NCBI RefSeq assembly: GCF_025152745.1
Contig: NZ_CP104041.1
Location: forward strand, 1 to 64,000
Direction: 5' to 3'
From: Rhizobium sp. WSM4643
GTDB lineage: Bacteria > Pseudomonadota > Alphaproteobacteria > Rhizobiales > Rhizobiaceae
DNA length: 64,000 nt
The translations under genes were made by a program, and so were the position numbers. Below, in pieces: positions 52,758-60,781 of the stretch. Within the stretch, counting starts at the first letter, position 1, and every line of letters begins with the position of its first letter. Under the pieces are notes generated by a model. The model ran no database searches, was not told the DNA's origin, and saw only the letters and a program-made list of their open reading frames with translations.

Positions 52758-53074
52758 TCTTTCTCGTTCCAGTAAAAACAGGCTTGCGGTTGATTTTGTT
52801 GCCGAAACTGCGTTAGAGGATGGGATACCCTGGGATGCTGCGGTCGAACTCTTGCTATAGGAATAGGAATAGGAATAGGAAAAGATAGAGGTTGCGGCGG
52901 AAATGGCGGTCACAGGCGCTCCATCGGTAGACGGTGAGAGATGCAACGCATTGCAGAGCTGATGAGTTCTCTAAATTGAAATTGCCAATGCCACAGCTGA
53001 AGAATCGCCTCTCAGAAGTCCTTGTCTCCTTTCTGCGGCCTTCGACTTGTGCCTCGATGGGGGTCTAGGCCATA
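52758..53074. other. Gap with vapC remnant and four ATAGGA repeats
   Basis: This 317-base stretch has no intact gene. Its first 100 bases may be debris of the missing VapC toxin. A perfect simple repeat of four ATAGGA units lies at 52857-52880. The last 100 bases probably hold the tetR-type promoter. Confidence 0.5.
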
Positions 53075-53719
53075 ATGGATGTTGTCGAGCCCGCAGATGA
53101 GCCGCGCAAGCGCGGCCGGCCGAAAGTCTCCAGTGACGATGACAAGCGGGCGCATATCGTTGAAATTGCCCGCCGCGTTTTTGTAAAATACGGTTATGCT
53201 GGCAGCACGACCGCAGTCGTCGCTACCGAGGCGAGTGTTTCAAAACAGACGCTTTACAAGCTGTTTCAGAGCAAGGAAGAGCTGTTTGCCGCGGTGGTCG
53301 GAGCACATCGGCGCCTGATGCTCGACCTTCCGCGGCCTGCTGAAGATCTCTCGATCGCCGAGAGCCTCGAACGCATCTTCATGATCGATATGGATGACGA
53401 CAAGGATGCGGATCGTGCCGGTTTCCTGCAGCTCGTCTTTCGCGAAGCGGGGCAGTTTCCCGAACTTATCGACATACTGCAGCGTGAAGGCATGCTTGCC
53501 AGCCGGCAGCATCTGGCAGACTGGCTGAGGGACCGCAGGGTGGAAGGCAAGTTGTCGCTTGATGATCCGGACAGCGGGGCCCGGATGCTGATGGATATGA
53601 TCTTTGGCGCCATGGGTCCGCCGGAAGGACGAGCAAAGGCTTGGCCTAATCGGGCAACACTGCTTGCCCATCTCCAGCGCTGCATTGCAGTCTTTGCCGC
53701 AGGCGTCGGCGCCGCGTGA
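53075..53719 (+). CDS. TetR-family regulator
   Basis: This is a 214-residue repressor with the TetR N-terminal HTH at about 24-70 (RAHIVEIARRVFVKYGYAGSTTAVVATEASVSKQTLYKLF). The C-terminal helical domain (LADWLRDRRVEGKLSLDDPDSGARMLMDMIFGAMGPPE near 148-185) belongs to the AcrR/RutR-like C-terminal group. A charged RKRGRPK tail starts the protein. No obvious target operon is attached; the neighbours are an orphan antitoxin and a dead DUF1217 fragment, so it may act elsewhere. Confidence 0.88.
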   Translation: MDVVEPADEPRKRGRPKVSSDDDKRAHIVEIARRVFVKYGYAGSTTAVVATEASVSKQTLYKLFQSKEELFAAVVGAHRRLMLDLPRPAEDLSIAESLERIFMIDMDDDKDADRAGFLQLVFREAGQFPELIDILQREGMLASRQHLADWLRDRRVEGKLSLDDPDSGARMLMDMIFGAMGPPEGRAKAWPNRATLLAHLQRCIAVFAAGVGAA

Positions 53720-53732
53720 CCCCGAAAGACGG

Positions 53733-53959
53733 CGATCCCTCGGCTTTTGACGTCGATGAGCGATTACAAGCTCTAATCTTATGCCATGCAGGCCTGCGGG
53801 CGTGAAGACATGGCTATGCCAAGGCCTTCATGAAGAAGGTGCTGGAGAGTGCGCTTCGCCCACAGCTTGAGCGACACCCGCTATGCAGAGTTGGCTGCCG
53901 CCTTCAAATTCGCCGGCGAGACGAAGACGGCGCGATCGGACGTGCAGCGGGAAGTTCAT
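53733..53959 (+). pseudogene. Decayed fragment of a DUF1217 (flagellum-associated) gene
   Basis: Reading across frames gives YAMQACGREDMA (53780-53815), then after one missing base AKAFMKKVLES (53820-53850), then after another small deletion FAHSLSDTRYAELAAAFKFA (53856-53915) and GETKTARSD before a stop at 53957. In order this matches the C-terminal part of rhizobial DUF1217 proteins as I remember them. At least two frameshifts and the lack of a start show it is dead. Confidence 0.6.
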
Positions 53960-54248
53960 TAGAATCCATGAAGTCTACAAGCCTCCCCCAGCGCATACCT
54001 AGATTTCTCTTACCGAAATGCGCTGTATTTTCGTTTTCACACATTCCCTGCAAATCCACCGCGCATTTTTGCTGAAATGCTCTGGACGAAGCGGGAAGCT
54101 TCCGGTTGGCGAAAGTTGGCCGTTGGCTTGAGGTTGGCAGTTTCCCGAGATCCTAATTCGCCGCCTGCGCCAACGCCTCGCTTGCATATTCCATTTACCA
54201 AGGCTAGCGCAGCCGGGCGGTCCGGAAGTGGGATGAAAATGCTGCGCT

Positions 54249-54290
54249 GCCGAAAAAATCGCCACGCGCGCCACTGCGCGTTTTTTCGGC
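54249..54290. terminator. Hairpin with A6/T6 arms, probable bidirectional terminator
   Basis: GCCGAAAAAA (54249-54258) pairs with TTTTTTCGGC (54281-54290), and ACGCGC (54264-54269) with GCGCGT (54276-54281), giving a stem with one bulge. The T6 (plus) and A6 (minus) tracts make it terminator-like in both directions. The rest of the 53960-54398 gap shows no gene. Confidence 0.55.
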
Positions 54291-54332
54291 ATACCCCATT
54301 GACAATTCATCCTTGATGGCACTTGATAACGT

Positions 54333-54372
54333 TATTCCAGTAAAACAGACATGCGTCCATTATACTGGAATA
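54333..54372. promoter_or_regulatory. Two-site inverted operator TATTCCAGTA / TACTGGAATA
   Basis: TATTCCAGTA (54333-54342) and TACTGGAATA (54363-54372) are perfect inverted copies with centres 30 bp apart (about three helical turns). They end 26 bases before the binding-protein start, so they flank or overlap the promoter of the amino-acid importer operon. The binding regulator is unknown. Confidence 0.6.
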
Positions 54373-54398
54373 TAGGAACAATCCATAAGGGGAACGCC

Positions 54399-55238
54399 AT
54401 GACCATTTCCTTTCGCACCGGCGTGATGTCGTTGGTCGCCGCCGCTCTGTTGTCCACGCCTGTGCTGGCCGAAGGCAGCAAGCTCGATGAAGTGTTGGCC
54501 CGCGGCCATCTCGTCCTCGGCACGGGCAGCACCAATGCGCCTTGGCACTTCAAGAGCGCCGACGACAAGCTTCAGGGATTCGACGTCGACATGGGCCATA
54601 TCATCGCCAAGGCGCTCTTCGGCGACCCTGAGAAGATCGAATATGTGAACCAGTCCTCCGATGCCCGCATCCCGAACATTACCACCGACAAAGTCGACAT
54701 CACCTGCCAGTTCATGACCGTTACCGGCGAGCGCGCCCAGCAGGTTGCCTTCACCATTCCCTATTATCGCGAGGGTGTCGGCCTGATGCTCAAGGCGGAC
54801 GGAAAATATGCCGACTACGCCGCCCTGAAGGCGGCCGGTTCCTCCGTCACCATCTCGGTTCTCCAGAACGTCTATGCCGAGGCGATGGTGCATGCGGCGC
54901 TGCCGGAGGCGACCGTCGACCAGTACGATTCCGTCGACCTGATCTATCAGGCGCTAGAATCGGGACGCGCCGATGCTGTCGCCACGGACCAGTCGTCGCT
55001 CGCCTGGTACATGACGCAGAATCCCGGCCGTTACAAAGACGCCGGCTATGGCTGGAATCCGCAGACTTACGCCTGCGCCGTCAAGCGCGGCGATCAGGAT
55101 TGGCTGAACTTCGTCAACACCGCTCTGCACGAGGCCATGACCGGCGTTGAGTTCGACTTCTACGCCAAGTCCTTCAAAACCTGGTTCGGCAAAGATCTGA
55201 CGCCGCCGCAGATCGGCTTCCCGGTCGAGTTCAAGTAA
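54399..55238 (+). CDS. Amino-acid-type ABC solute-binding protein
   Basis: This is a 279-residue family 3 periplasmic binding protein. The signal peptide ends near VLAEG at about 25-29. The mature start LDEVLARGHLVLGTGSTNAPW, then FDVDMGHIIAKALFG (about 59-73) and TITCQF-like DITCQFMTVTGERAQQVAFT (about 99-118), follow the polar-amino-acid pattern. ATG at 54399 is chosen for its AAGGGG ribosome site and clean signal peptide; an earlier in-frame ATG at 54351 lies inside the operator. It is the first gene of a binding protein, permease, permease, ATPase operon. Confidence 0.9.
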   Translation: MTISFRTGVMSLVAAALLSTPVLAEGSKLDEVLARGHLVLGTGSTNAPWHFKSADDKLQGFDVDMGHIIAKALFGDPEKIEYVNQSSDARIPNITTDKVDITCQFMTVTGERAQQVAFTIPYYREGVGLMLKADGKYADYAALKAAGSSVTISVLQNVYAEAMVHAALPEATVDQYDSVDLIYQALESGRADAVATDQSSLAWYMTQNPGRYKDAGYGWNPQTYACAVKRGDQDWLNFVNTALHEAMTGVEFDFYAKSFKTWFGKDLTPPQIGFPVEFK

Positions 55239-55243
55239 CAGCC

Positions 55244-55275
55244 ATGTGGAGCGGGACATGTTTCCCGCTCCACAT
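55244..55275 (+). terminator. Perfect 13-bp hairpin after the binding-protein gene
   Basis: ATGTGGAGCGGGA (55244-55256) pairs with TCCCGCTCCACAT (55263-55275) around a 6-base loop and is followed by TTTAAAG. It starts 5 bases after the stop codon. It probably protects the binding-protein message and reduces read-through to the permeases. Confidence 0.7.
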
Positions 55276-55285
55276 TTAAAGAGTG

Positions 55286-55335
55286 AGAGCATGATGCCGT
55301 CCGGAAACCGCTCACAGTTTTCGGTATCATGCTCT
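55286..55335. repeat. Rhizobial palindromic repeat (AGAGCATGATG type), copy 2
   Basis: AGAGCATGATGCCG (55286-55299) pairs with CGGTATCATGCTCT (55322-55335) with one mismatch; the loop contains GTCCGGAAACCGCTCACA. It is close kin to the copy at 50401-50453 and lies inside an operon, between the binding protein and the first permease. Confidence 0.8.
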
Positions 55336-55354
55336 GGTCTGAAAGGCGGCCCGC

Positions 55355-56017
55355 ATGGGTTACACGTTGAATTTCGCTGCCGTCTGGCGCAATTTCGATT
55401 TTCTTTTGAGCGGGCTCGCGCTCAGCCTCGGCCTGGCGGTGATCTCGATCCTGATCGGGGCGGCGATCGGCCTTGCCGTCGCCTTCGCGCTGACGTCCAA
55501 AAGCCGCTTTGCGATCGTGCCGGCGCGGGTCTATGTCACTGTCATTCGCAACCTGCCAATTCTCGTTCTGGTGCTTTTTGCCTTTTTCGCGTTGCCGCAG
55601 ATGGGCTTGCGGCTCGACAAGATAAAAAGCTTCGTCCTGGTTCTATCCCTTTACTCCGGCGCCTATCTGGCCGAGGTGTTCCGCGCCGGGCTGCTGTCAA
55701 TTCCGAGAGGGCTGACGGAAGCGGGTCTTGCCATCGGCCTGACGGGGATGCAGATCCGCAGTTCCATCATCGCTCCGCTGATGCTGCGCAACGTGCTGCC
55801 GTCGCTGTCTTCGACGATCATTTCGCTCTTCAAGGACACCTCGCTCGCCGCCGCCATCGCGGTGCCGGAACTGACCTTCGCGGCTCGCAAGATCAATGTC
55901 GAGAGCTTCCGCGTCATAGAAACCTGGATGGTCACATCAGCCCTCTATGTCGCGACCTGTTTCCTCATCGCCGCCGTGATGCGCTTCGTCGAGCGCCGCC
56001 TGGCCCTGCCGAGATAG
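55355..56017 (+). CDS. Amino-acid ABC permease (HisQ/M type)
   Basis: This is a 220-residue permease with about five helices, the first near 20-42. VTVIRNLPILVLVLFAFFALPQMG (about 63-86) is the family signature, and TEAGLAIGLTGMQIRSSIIAPLML (about 122-145) the EAA loop. It follows the hairpin and the palindromic repeat, and is 5 bases ahead of the second permease. The ligand is probably a polar amino acid or derivative. Confidence 0.9.
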   Translation: MGYTLNFAAVWRNFDFLLSGLALSLGLAVISILIGAAIGLAVAFALTSKSRFAIVPARVYVTVIRNLPILVLVLFAFFALPQMGLRLDKIKSFVLVLSLYSGAYLAEVFRAGLLSIPRGLTEAGLAIGLTGMQIRSSIIAPLMLRNVLPSLSSTIISLFKDTSLAAAIAVPELTFAARKINVESFRVIETWMVTSALYVATCFLIAAVMRFVERRLALPR

Positions 56018-56022
56018 ACCTG

Positions 56023-56682
56023 ATGTCCCACACTTTTCTCGAACAACTCTGGATCGCCCGATACGTCATCATGAACGGCATCGGCGTGACCGTGTCGATC
56101 TCTCTGCTCGCCATCCTCGCGGGTTCCATACTCGGCGTTTTCGTCGGCCTGGCGCTCGTCTATGGCGGCGCTGTTTTGCGTCTGGCCGTGCGCGCCTACA
56201 CCGATATCATCCGCGGCACGCCGGTGCTCGTGCTGGTGCTGGCGAGCTACTACGTCTCCGCCGCCGTCGGCCTTAATCTCGGGCCGTTCTCGGCCGGCGT
56301 GCTTGCCCTTGCCATCTTCTGCTCTTCCCATGTCGGCGAAATCGTGCGCGGAGCACTTCAGGCGATCCCGAAGGGGCAGACCGAAGCCGCCAAGGCGATC
56401 GGCCTGACCTTTACCCAGACCTTCACCTCGGTGCTGTGGCCACAGGCCATGCGCCAGTGCCTGCCGGCCTGGGTGAATACGGCGGCCGAGATGGTCAAAG
56501 CCTCGACGCTGCTCTCCGTTATCGGCGTCGCGGAGCTTCTCCTGCGCACGCAAGAAATCATCTCCCGCAATTTCATGAGCCTCCAGTTCTATTTCCTGGC
56601 CGGCGGTCTCTACTTCATCGTCAACTACGGCATCGAGCACTTCGGCAAATATGTCGAGCGCAAGACCGCCCTGCCGTCCTGA
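56023..56682 (+). CDS. Amino-acid ABC permease (HisQ/M type), partner
   Basis: This is a 219-residue permease. [24 protein letters not shown] (about 58-81) is the family signature, and [24 protein letters not shown] (about 119-142) the EAA loop. ATG at 56023 gives the normal family start ([10 protein letters not shown]); the longer frame upstream is a shadow of the preceding permease. It pairs with the protein at 55355 and with the ATPase 11 bases downstream. Confidence 0.9.
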   Translation: MSHTFLEQLWIARYVIMNGIGVTVSISLLAILAGSILGVFVGLALVYGGAVLRLAVRAYTDIIRGTPVLVLVLASYYVSAAVGLNLGPFSAGVLALAIFCSSHVGEIVRGALQAIPKGQTEAAKAIGLTFTQTFTSVLWPQAMRQCLPAWVNTAAEMVKASTLLSVIGVAELLLRTQEIISRNFMSLQFYFLAGGLYFIVNYGIEHFGKYVERKTALPS

Positions 56683-56693
56683 GGAGACATCCA

Positions 56694-57464
56694 ATGGCCA
56701 AGACCATTCTCGACATCCAGGGTCTGCGCAAGACTTACGGCATTCACGAAGTCCTCAAGGGCGTCGATTGCGCCGTGCAGGAAGGCGAAGTCATTTCCAT
56801 CATCGGCTCGTCCGGTTCCGGGAAGACCACCTTGCTGCGCTGCATCAACATGCTTGAGGAATTCCAGGGCGGCACGATCAGCCTTGACGGCGAGGAGATC
56901 GGCTATCGCGTCGAAGGGACAGCGCGGCGCCGCAAGAGCGAGAAAGAGATTGCACGCCAACGCGCGTTGACCGGCATGGCGTTTCAGCAGTTCAATCTTT
57001 TTCCGCATATGAGTGCCGCTGAAAACGTCATGCTCGGCCTCGTCAAGGTGAAGAAGATGACCAAGCCGGACGCCCGCGCCATTGCGGAAAAATGGCTCGA
57101 TCGTGTCGGCCTTTCCGCCCGCTCGAACCATTATCCCGGACAGCTTTCCGGCGGCCAGCAGCAGCGCGTCGCGATCGCCCGCGCCATCGCCATGTCGCCG
57201 AGGCTGATGCTGTTCGACGAAGTGACCTCCGCGCTCGACCCGGAGCTGGTGGGCGAAGTGCTCCAGGTCATCAAGGGGCTTGCCGCCGACGGCATGACCA
57301 TGCTGCTGGTCACGCACGAGATGCGCTTTGCCTACGACGTTTCGTCACGAGTCATCTTCATGAACCAGGGCGTCATCTGCGAGGAGGGTGATCCGAAGGA
57401 CATGTTCGTGCATCCGAGGACCGAACGGCTGGCGGAATTCCTCAAAACCTCGAGTTTCAATTAA
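56694..57464 (+). CDS. Amino-acid ABC transporter ATPase (GlnQ/HisP type)
   Basis: This is a 256-residue ATPase. Walker [10 protein letters not shown] (about 38-46), Q-loop FQQFNLFPH (about 99-107), signature [10 protein letters not shown] (about 151-160), Walker [15 protein letters not shown] and switch [12 protein letters not shown] are intact. GAGGAGACAT lies ahead of the ATG. It is the last intact gene of the operon; right after it comes what looks like the first codons of a further gene, cut short before the fitAB-like pair. Confidence 0.92.
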   Translation: MAKTILDIQGLRKTYGIHEVLKGVDCAVQEGEVISIIGSSGSGKTTLLRCINMLEEFQGGTISLDGEEIGYRVEGTARRRKSEKEIARQRALTGMAFQQFNLFPHMSAAENVMLGLVKVKKMTKPDARAIAEKWLDRVGLSARSNHYPGQLSGGQQQRVAIARAIAMSPRLMLFDEVTSALDPELVGEVLQVIKGLAADGMTMLLVTHEMRFAYDVSSRVIFMNQGVICEEGDPKDMFVHPRTERLAEFLKTSSFN

Positions 57465-57480
57465 GCGAAAAGAGAAATCC

Positions 57481-57558
57481 ATGACGATCACAAGTTACGG
57501 TGGGCGCAGCTCCCCTAACCACTGTTTGGCTTACGATCGCATGGCAAGCGCACATTGA
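57481..57558 (+). pseudogene. Possible truncated gene start after the ATPase
   Basis: An ATG 16 bases after the ATPase stop, with AGAGAAA before it, opens a 25-codon frame (MTITSYGGR then unrelated residues to a stop). It could be the 5' end of a lost enzyme gene cut off where the toxin-antitoxin pair inserted. It is too short to identify. Confidence 0.25.
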
Positions 57559-57618
57559 ATGTGATGGCAAATCCATTATATTGCTAGCATCGCTATCATG
57601 TTCCACAAGGTTGCCATC

Positions 57619-57873
57619 ATGCCCGCAGTCACAATCAGAAACCTCTCCGAGGCGACCCACCGTGCTCTCAAGGTGCGTGCGGCTCATCACGGGCGCAGCA
57701 CCGAAGCGGAAATGCGCGAAATCCTCGAGGCTGCCGTCCGTCCGGAAACGCGGCTGCATCTTGGCAGCGCGCTCGCCGAACGGAGTCGTCGCCTCGGGTT
57801 GACAAATGAGGACCTTGCCGTTCTGGACCAAGCTCGCGACGCATTGCCTGCAAAGCCGTTGAGCTTTGAGTGA
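57619..57873 (+). CDS. FitA-like antitoxin
   Basis: This 84-residue ribbon-helix-helix antitoxin has ITIRNL-like VTIRNLSEATHRALKVRAAHHGRSTEAEMREILEAAV (about 4-40), the classic FitA/StbC pattern, and a C-terminal tail that would wrap the toxin. ATG at 57619 with AAGG ahead gives the usual length; an in-frame ATG at 57598 is less likely. Upstream, TTGCTAGCA and TCGCTATCA (57580-57598 area) look like operator half-sites 10 bp apart. The toxin gene overlaps its stop. Confidence 0.88.
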   Translation: MPAVTIRNLSEATHRALKVRAAHHGRSTEAEMREILEAAVRPETRLHLGSALAERSRRLGLTNEDLAVLDQARDALPAKPLSFE

Positions 57874-58295
57874 TTATCCTTGATACGAACGTCGTTTCCG
57901 AGGCGATGAAACCCGCGCCCGACGAAACCGTGAAATTCTGGCTCGATGAGCAGGCAGCCGAAACCCTCTTCCTTTCTAGCGTCACGATCGCCGAGCTGAT
58001 GTTTGGAATCGGCGCCCTCCCGGCTGGCAAACGCAAGGAAAGGCTCTCCGACGCGTTGGACGGTCTGATGGAACTCTTCGAACGCCGTATTTTGGCTTTC
58101 GACATTACAGCGGCACGGCGCTATGCCGATCTCGCGGTCAAGGCCCGAACTGCTGGCAGAGGATTTCCCACTCCGGACGGCTATATCGCCGCTATCGCGG
58201 CATCGAAAGGGTTCGCCGTAGCCACGCGCGATACAAGTGCTTTCGACGCTGCAGGCGTTGAAGTGATCAACCCCTGGGCGGCTTCGACCGCATAA
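57870..58295 (+). CDS. FitB-like PIN-domain toxin (VapC family)
   Basis: This is a 141-residue PIN ribonuclease. The GTG start overlaps the antitoxin stop by 4 bases. The acidic site is complete: D5 in ILDTNVVSE, E42 in IAELMFG, D104 in TPDGYIAAIA and D122 in TRDTSAF. It would cut tRNA or other RNA when freed from the antitoxin. The pair sits between two amino-acid transporter operons and appears intact, unlike the orphan antitoxin at 52509. Confidence 0.9.
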   Translation: MIILDTNVVSEAMKPAPDETVKFWLDEQAAETLFLSSVTIAELMFGIGALPAGKRKERLSDALDGLMELFERRILAFDITAARRYADLAVKARTAGRGFPTPDGYIAAIAASKGFAVATRDTSAFDAAGVEVINPWAASTA

Positions 58296-58483
58296 GGTCG
58301 TTCGGTCAGTAAGAACAAGCCGCCACGAGTGGTTCGACGCTGGTCTGCGTTTGCAAGGCGTTGCAGGCACGCGCTCAATTTACGCTCAGTCTGCATTCCC
58401 AGCGTGCAAATTCCAAGGGGAGGGATCCGAGACATCTTGGAAATCCTGAACGCAGAATTTTTGGCACGCGCTTTGCTTTCCTG

Positions 58484-58497
58484 TCTTGTATGCAAGA
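58484..58497. promoter_or_regulatory. GntR-type operator TCTTGTATGCAAGA over the gntR start codon
   Basis: TCTTG-TATG-CAAGA is an inverted repeat with a 4-base spacer, close to the CTTGTATACAAG form bound by many FadR-subfamily regulators. The ATG of the regulator gene is inside the spacer, so binding would block its own expression and that of the coupled importer. Confidence 0.55.
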
Positions 58498-59251
58498 TAG
58501 CCACACATCTGAGAGCACGCAGAAGACGATTGAGGAGACGATCGTCTCTGGAATTCTTTCAGCCAAAATTCGGCCTGGGACGCGTCTTGGTGAAAACCAG
58601 TTGGCAACGCTCTTCAGCGTGTCTCGAACCCGCGTTCGTGAAGCCATGATGCGCCTGGAAACACGCGGCATCGTGCATGTCAGTCCAAGACGAGGCTGGT
58701 TTGTTGTCGAGCCGTCCGCAGAAGAGGCGGTCGCGGTCTATGAGGCACGGCGCGTCATCGAGGCCGGATTGCTGCGCAGCATGCGCGCCCTGACAGACGA
58801 GGGACGCAAAGCTCTCGACGTGCATTTGAACGAGGAAAAGACCGCAATGGCTGCGGGCGACCGCCAGCGCCTGACCTATTTGATGGGCGATTTCCACATC
58901 CGCATCGCCGAATTGAGCGGGAACGCCATCATCGTCGATATCCTCCGCGATCTCACCGCGAGGACGATCCTCATCTCGATGCTCTATCAGTCTGAATTTC
59001 ATGCCGCACAGTCCCATGACGGGCACTGCCGCATCTTCGAGGCCATGCAAGCGGGCGATTTCGTCAGGGCTGCGGAACTTTCTGTCGAACATCTGGACGA
59101 AGTGGAGATGGGCCTCGACCCCACCACGCGCCCGGATCCACTCTCGGAACTGCGCAGTTCCCTGTCACTCCCTGCCAAAACCGTGCCCTCGGTCTCCCAA
59201 CTGTCATACCCCAAAAGCCACAACTTCAAAGGAGCAATTAAAACATGCTGA
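58490..59251 (+). CDS. GntR-family regulator, FCD (FadR-type) subfamily, of the amino-acid importer
   Basis: This is a 253-residue regulator. The winged helix covers about 10-75 (EETIVSGILSAKIRPGTRLGENQLATLFSVSRTRVREAMMRLE) and the FCD domain about 85-215 (EARRVIEAGLLRSM; FHIRIAELSGN with a metal-site histidine). ATG at 58490 is chosen; the frame runs 43 codons further up without family character. Its stop overlaps the start of the binding-protein gene (ATGCTGA), so regulator and importer are one transcript. It probably senses the imported amino acid or its product. Confidence 0.88.
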   Translation: MQDSHTSESTQKTIEETIVSGILSAKIRPGTRLGENQLATLFSVSRTRVREAMMRLETRGIVHVSPRRGWFVVEPSAEEAVAVYEARRVIEAGLLRSMRALTDEGRKALDVHLNEEKTAMAAGDRQRLTYLMGDFHIRIAELSGNAIIVDILRDLTARTILISMLYQSEFHAAQSHDGHCRIFEAMQAGDFVRAAELSVEHLDEVEMGLDPTTRPDPLSELRSSLSLPAKTVPSVSQLSYPKSHNFKGAIKTC

Positions 59252-60030
59252 CAAGACGAGTCTTCTTCGCCATCGCGACCCTGGCTGCAACCTTCGGATT
59301 CGGCTCCGCGTCTCATGCCGATGCTCTCGCCGACATCACGGCGCGCGGCACGCTGCGTGTCGCGGTTCCGCAAGATTTCCCACCCTTCGGCAGCGTCGGT
59401 ACCGATATGGCGCCGATGGGCTACGATATCGATGTGGCCAACCTCATTGCCGAAAAGCTCGGCGTCAAGACCGAACTCGTGCCGGTCACCAGCGCCAACC
59501 GCGTTCCCTATCTGCAGACGAATAAGGTCGATCTGGTCATATCAAGCCTCGGCAAGAATGCGGAGCGCGAAAAGGTGATCGATTTCACCACGGCCTACGC
59601 CCCCTTCTTCAATGGCGTGTTCGCGCCCGCCGATCTTTCGATCGCCAAGGTGGAAGATCTCGCGGGCAAGAGCATCGGCGTTACGCGCGGCGCCGTGGAG
59701 GATCTCGAGTTGACGAAGATCGCGCCGGCCGATGCGACGATCAAGCGCTACGAGGACAACAACGGCACCATCTCGGCCTTCCTCTCCGGCCAGGTCGACA
59801 CCATCGCCACCGGCAACGTCGTGGCCGCTGCGATCCTCGCCAAAAATCCCCCCAAGCGCCCTGAGATGAAGTTCCTCATCAAGAACTCGCCCTGCTATAT
59901 CGGTCTCAACAAGGAACAGGCAGCTCTTCTGGAGAAGGTGAACGGCATTATCGCTGCGGCCAAAACCGATGGCGCGCTGAACGCCATATCACAGAAGTGG
60001 CTCGGCGCCGGTCTCCCGTCGGATCTCTAA
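59245..60030 (+). CDS. Amino-acid-type ABC solute-binding protein (second amino-acid importer)
   Basis: This is a 261-residue family 3 binding protein. The signal peptide (MLTRRVFFAIATLAATFGFGSASHA) is cleaved near residue 25. The mature start LADITARGTLRVAVPQDFPPFG, then MGYDIDVANLIAEKLGVKTELVP (roughly 56-78) and PYLQTNKVDLVISSLGKNAER (about 87-107), is typical of polar amino-acid binders. It is coupled to the GntR gene. A perfect hairpin follows, as for the other binding-protein genes in this region. Confidence 0.92.
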   Translation: MLTRRVFFAIATLAATFGFGSASHADALADITARGTLRVAVPQDFPPFGSVGTDMAPMGYDIDVANLIAEKLGVKTELVPVTSANRVPYLQTNKVDLVISSLGKNAEREKVIDFTTAYAPFFNGVFAPADLSIAKVEDLAGKSIGVTRGAVEDLELTKIAPADATIKRYEDNNGTISAFLSGQVDTIATGNVVAAAILAKNPPKRPEMKFLIKNSPCYIGLNKEQAALLEKVNGIIAAAKTDGALNAISQKWLGAGLPSDL

Positions 60031-60047
60031 GGGACTCGGTCTCACGG

Positions 60048-60077
60048 ACGTCATCCCGCGCCTGCGCGGGATGACGT
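60048..60077 (+). terminator. Perfect 13-bp hairpin after the second amino-acid binding-protein gene
   Basis: ACGTCATCCCGCG (60048-60060) pairs with CGCGGGATGACGT (60065-60077) around the tetraloop CCTG, 17 bases after the stop. With no T run it is probably an mRNA-stabilising or partial-termination element. Confidence 0.7.
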
Positions 60078-60109
60078 GACGATCCGCCACCGCAAGAAGG
60101 GACAATTCC

Positions 60110-60781
60110 TTGAGTTACCATTTCGAATTCGGCTGGCTGCTTGAATATTATCCTGAGATCGTCAAGGGCATACTGATCACCCTGGAGCTTATCGCCATCG
60201 GCGGAATGCTCGGCATTTCGCTCGGCATCTTCTGTGCCTGGGTGCGCGCACTCGGCCCGGCCTGGCTGAAGCCTGTCGTTGCGACTTATGTCGAGCTGAT
60301 CCGCAACACGCCGTTCCTGATCCAGCTCTTTTTCATCTTTTTCGGTCTGCCGTCGCTCGGTCTCAAGCTTTCCGAACTGACGGCCGCCAACCTCGCGATG
60401 GTCGTCAACCTCGGCGCCTATAGCTGCGAGATTATCCGCGCGGGCATCCAGGCAACCCCGAAGGGTCAGTTCGAGGCAGGCGAGAGCCTTGCCATGACCC
60501 GCTTCGAAACCTTCCGGCACGTCGTTCTCGTGCCGTCGCTGCAGCGCATCTGGCCGGCGCTGTCGTCGCAAGTCGTCATCGTCATGCTCGGCTCATCGGT
60601 GGTGTCGCAGATCGCCGCAGAGGATCTGACCTTTGCTGCGAACTTCATACAATCGCGAACCTTCCGCGCCTTCGAGGCCTACATCGTCTCGACATCAATC
60701 TATCTTGTGCTGGCGATCCTGCTCCGGCAGGTGCTGGCGGTGGTCGGCGGGTTCATTTTCCCAAGGAGAGCGGCGCGATGA
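60110..60781 (+). CDS. Amino-acid ABC permease (HisQ/M type)
   Basis: This is a 223-residue permease. VELIRNTPFLIQLFFIFFGLPSLG (about 60-83) is the signature, and FEAGESLAMTRFETFRHVVLVPSL (about 121-144) the EAA loop. The TTG start is used because AAGGGACA lies ahead and the family's first residues (YHFEFGWLLEYYPEIVKG) begin there. Its stop overlaps the next permease start by 4 bases. Confidence 0.88.
   Translation: MSYHFEFGWLLEYYPEIVKGILITLELIAIGGMLGISLGIFCAWVRALGPAWLKPVVATYVELIRNTPFLIQLFFIFFGLPSLGLKLSELTAANLAMVVNLGAYSCEIIRAGIQATPKGQFEAGESLAMTRFETFRHVVLVPSLQRIWPALSSQVVIVMLGSSVVSQIAAEDLTFAANFIQSRTFRAFEAYIVSTSIYLVLAILLRQVLAVVGGFIFPRRAAR

Noticed and set aside
52857..52880. ATAGGA tandem repeat as a CRISPR-like or iteron element
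   Set aside because: Only four 6-bp units; a simple repeat with no spacers and no replication gene beside it.
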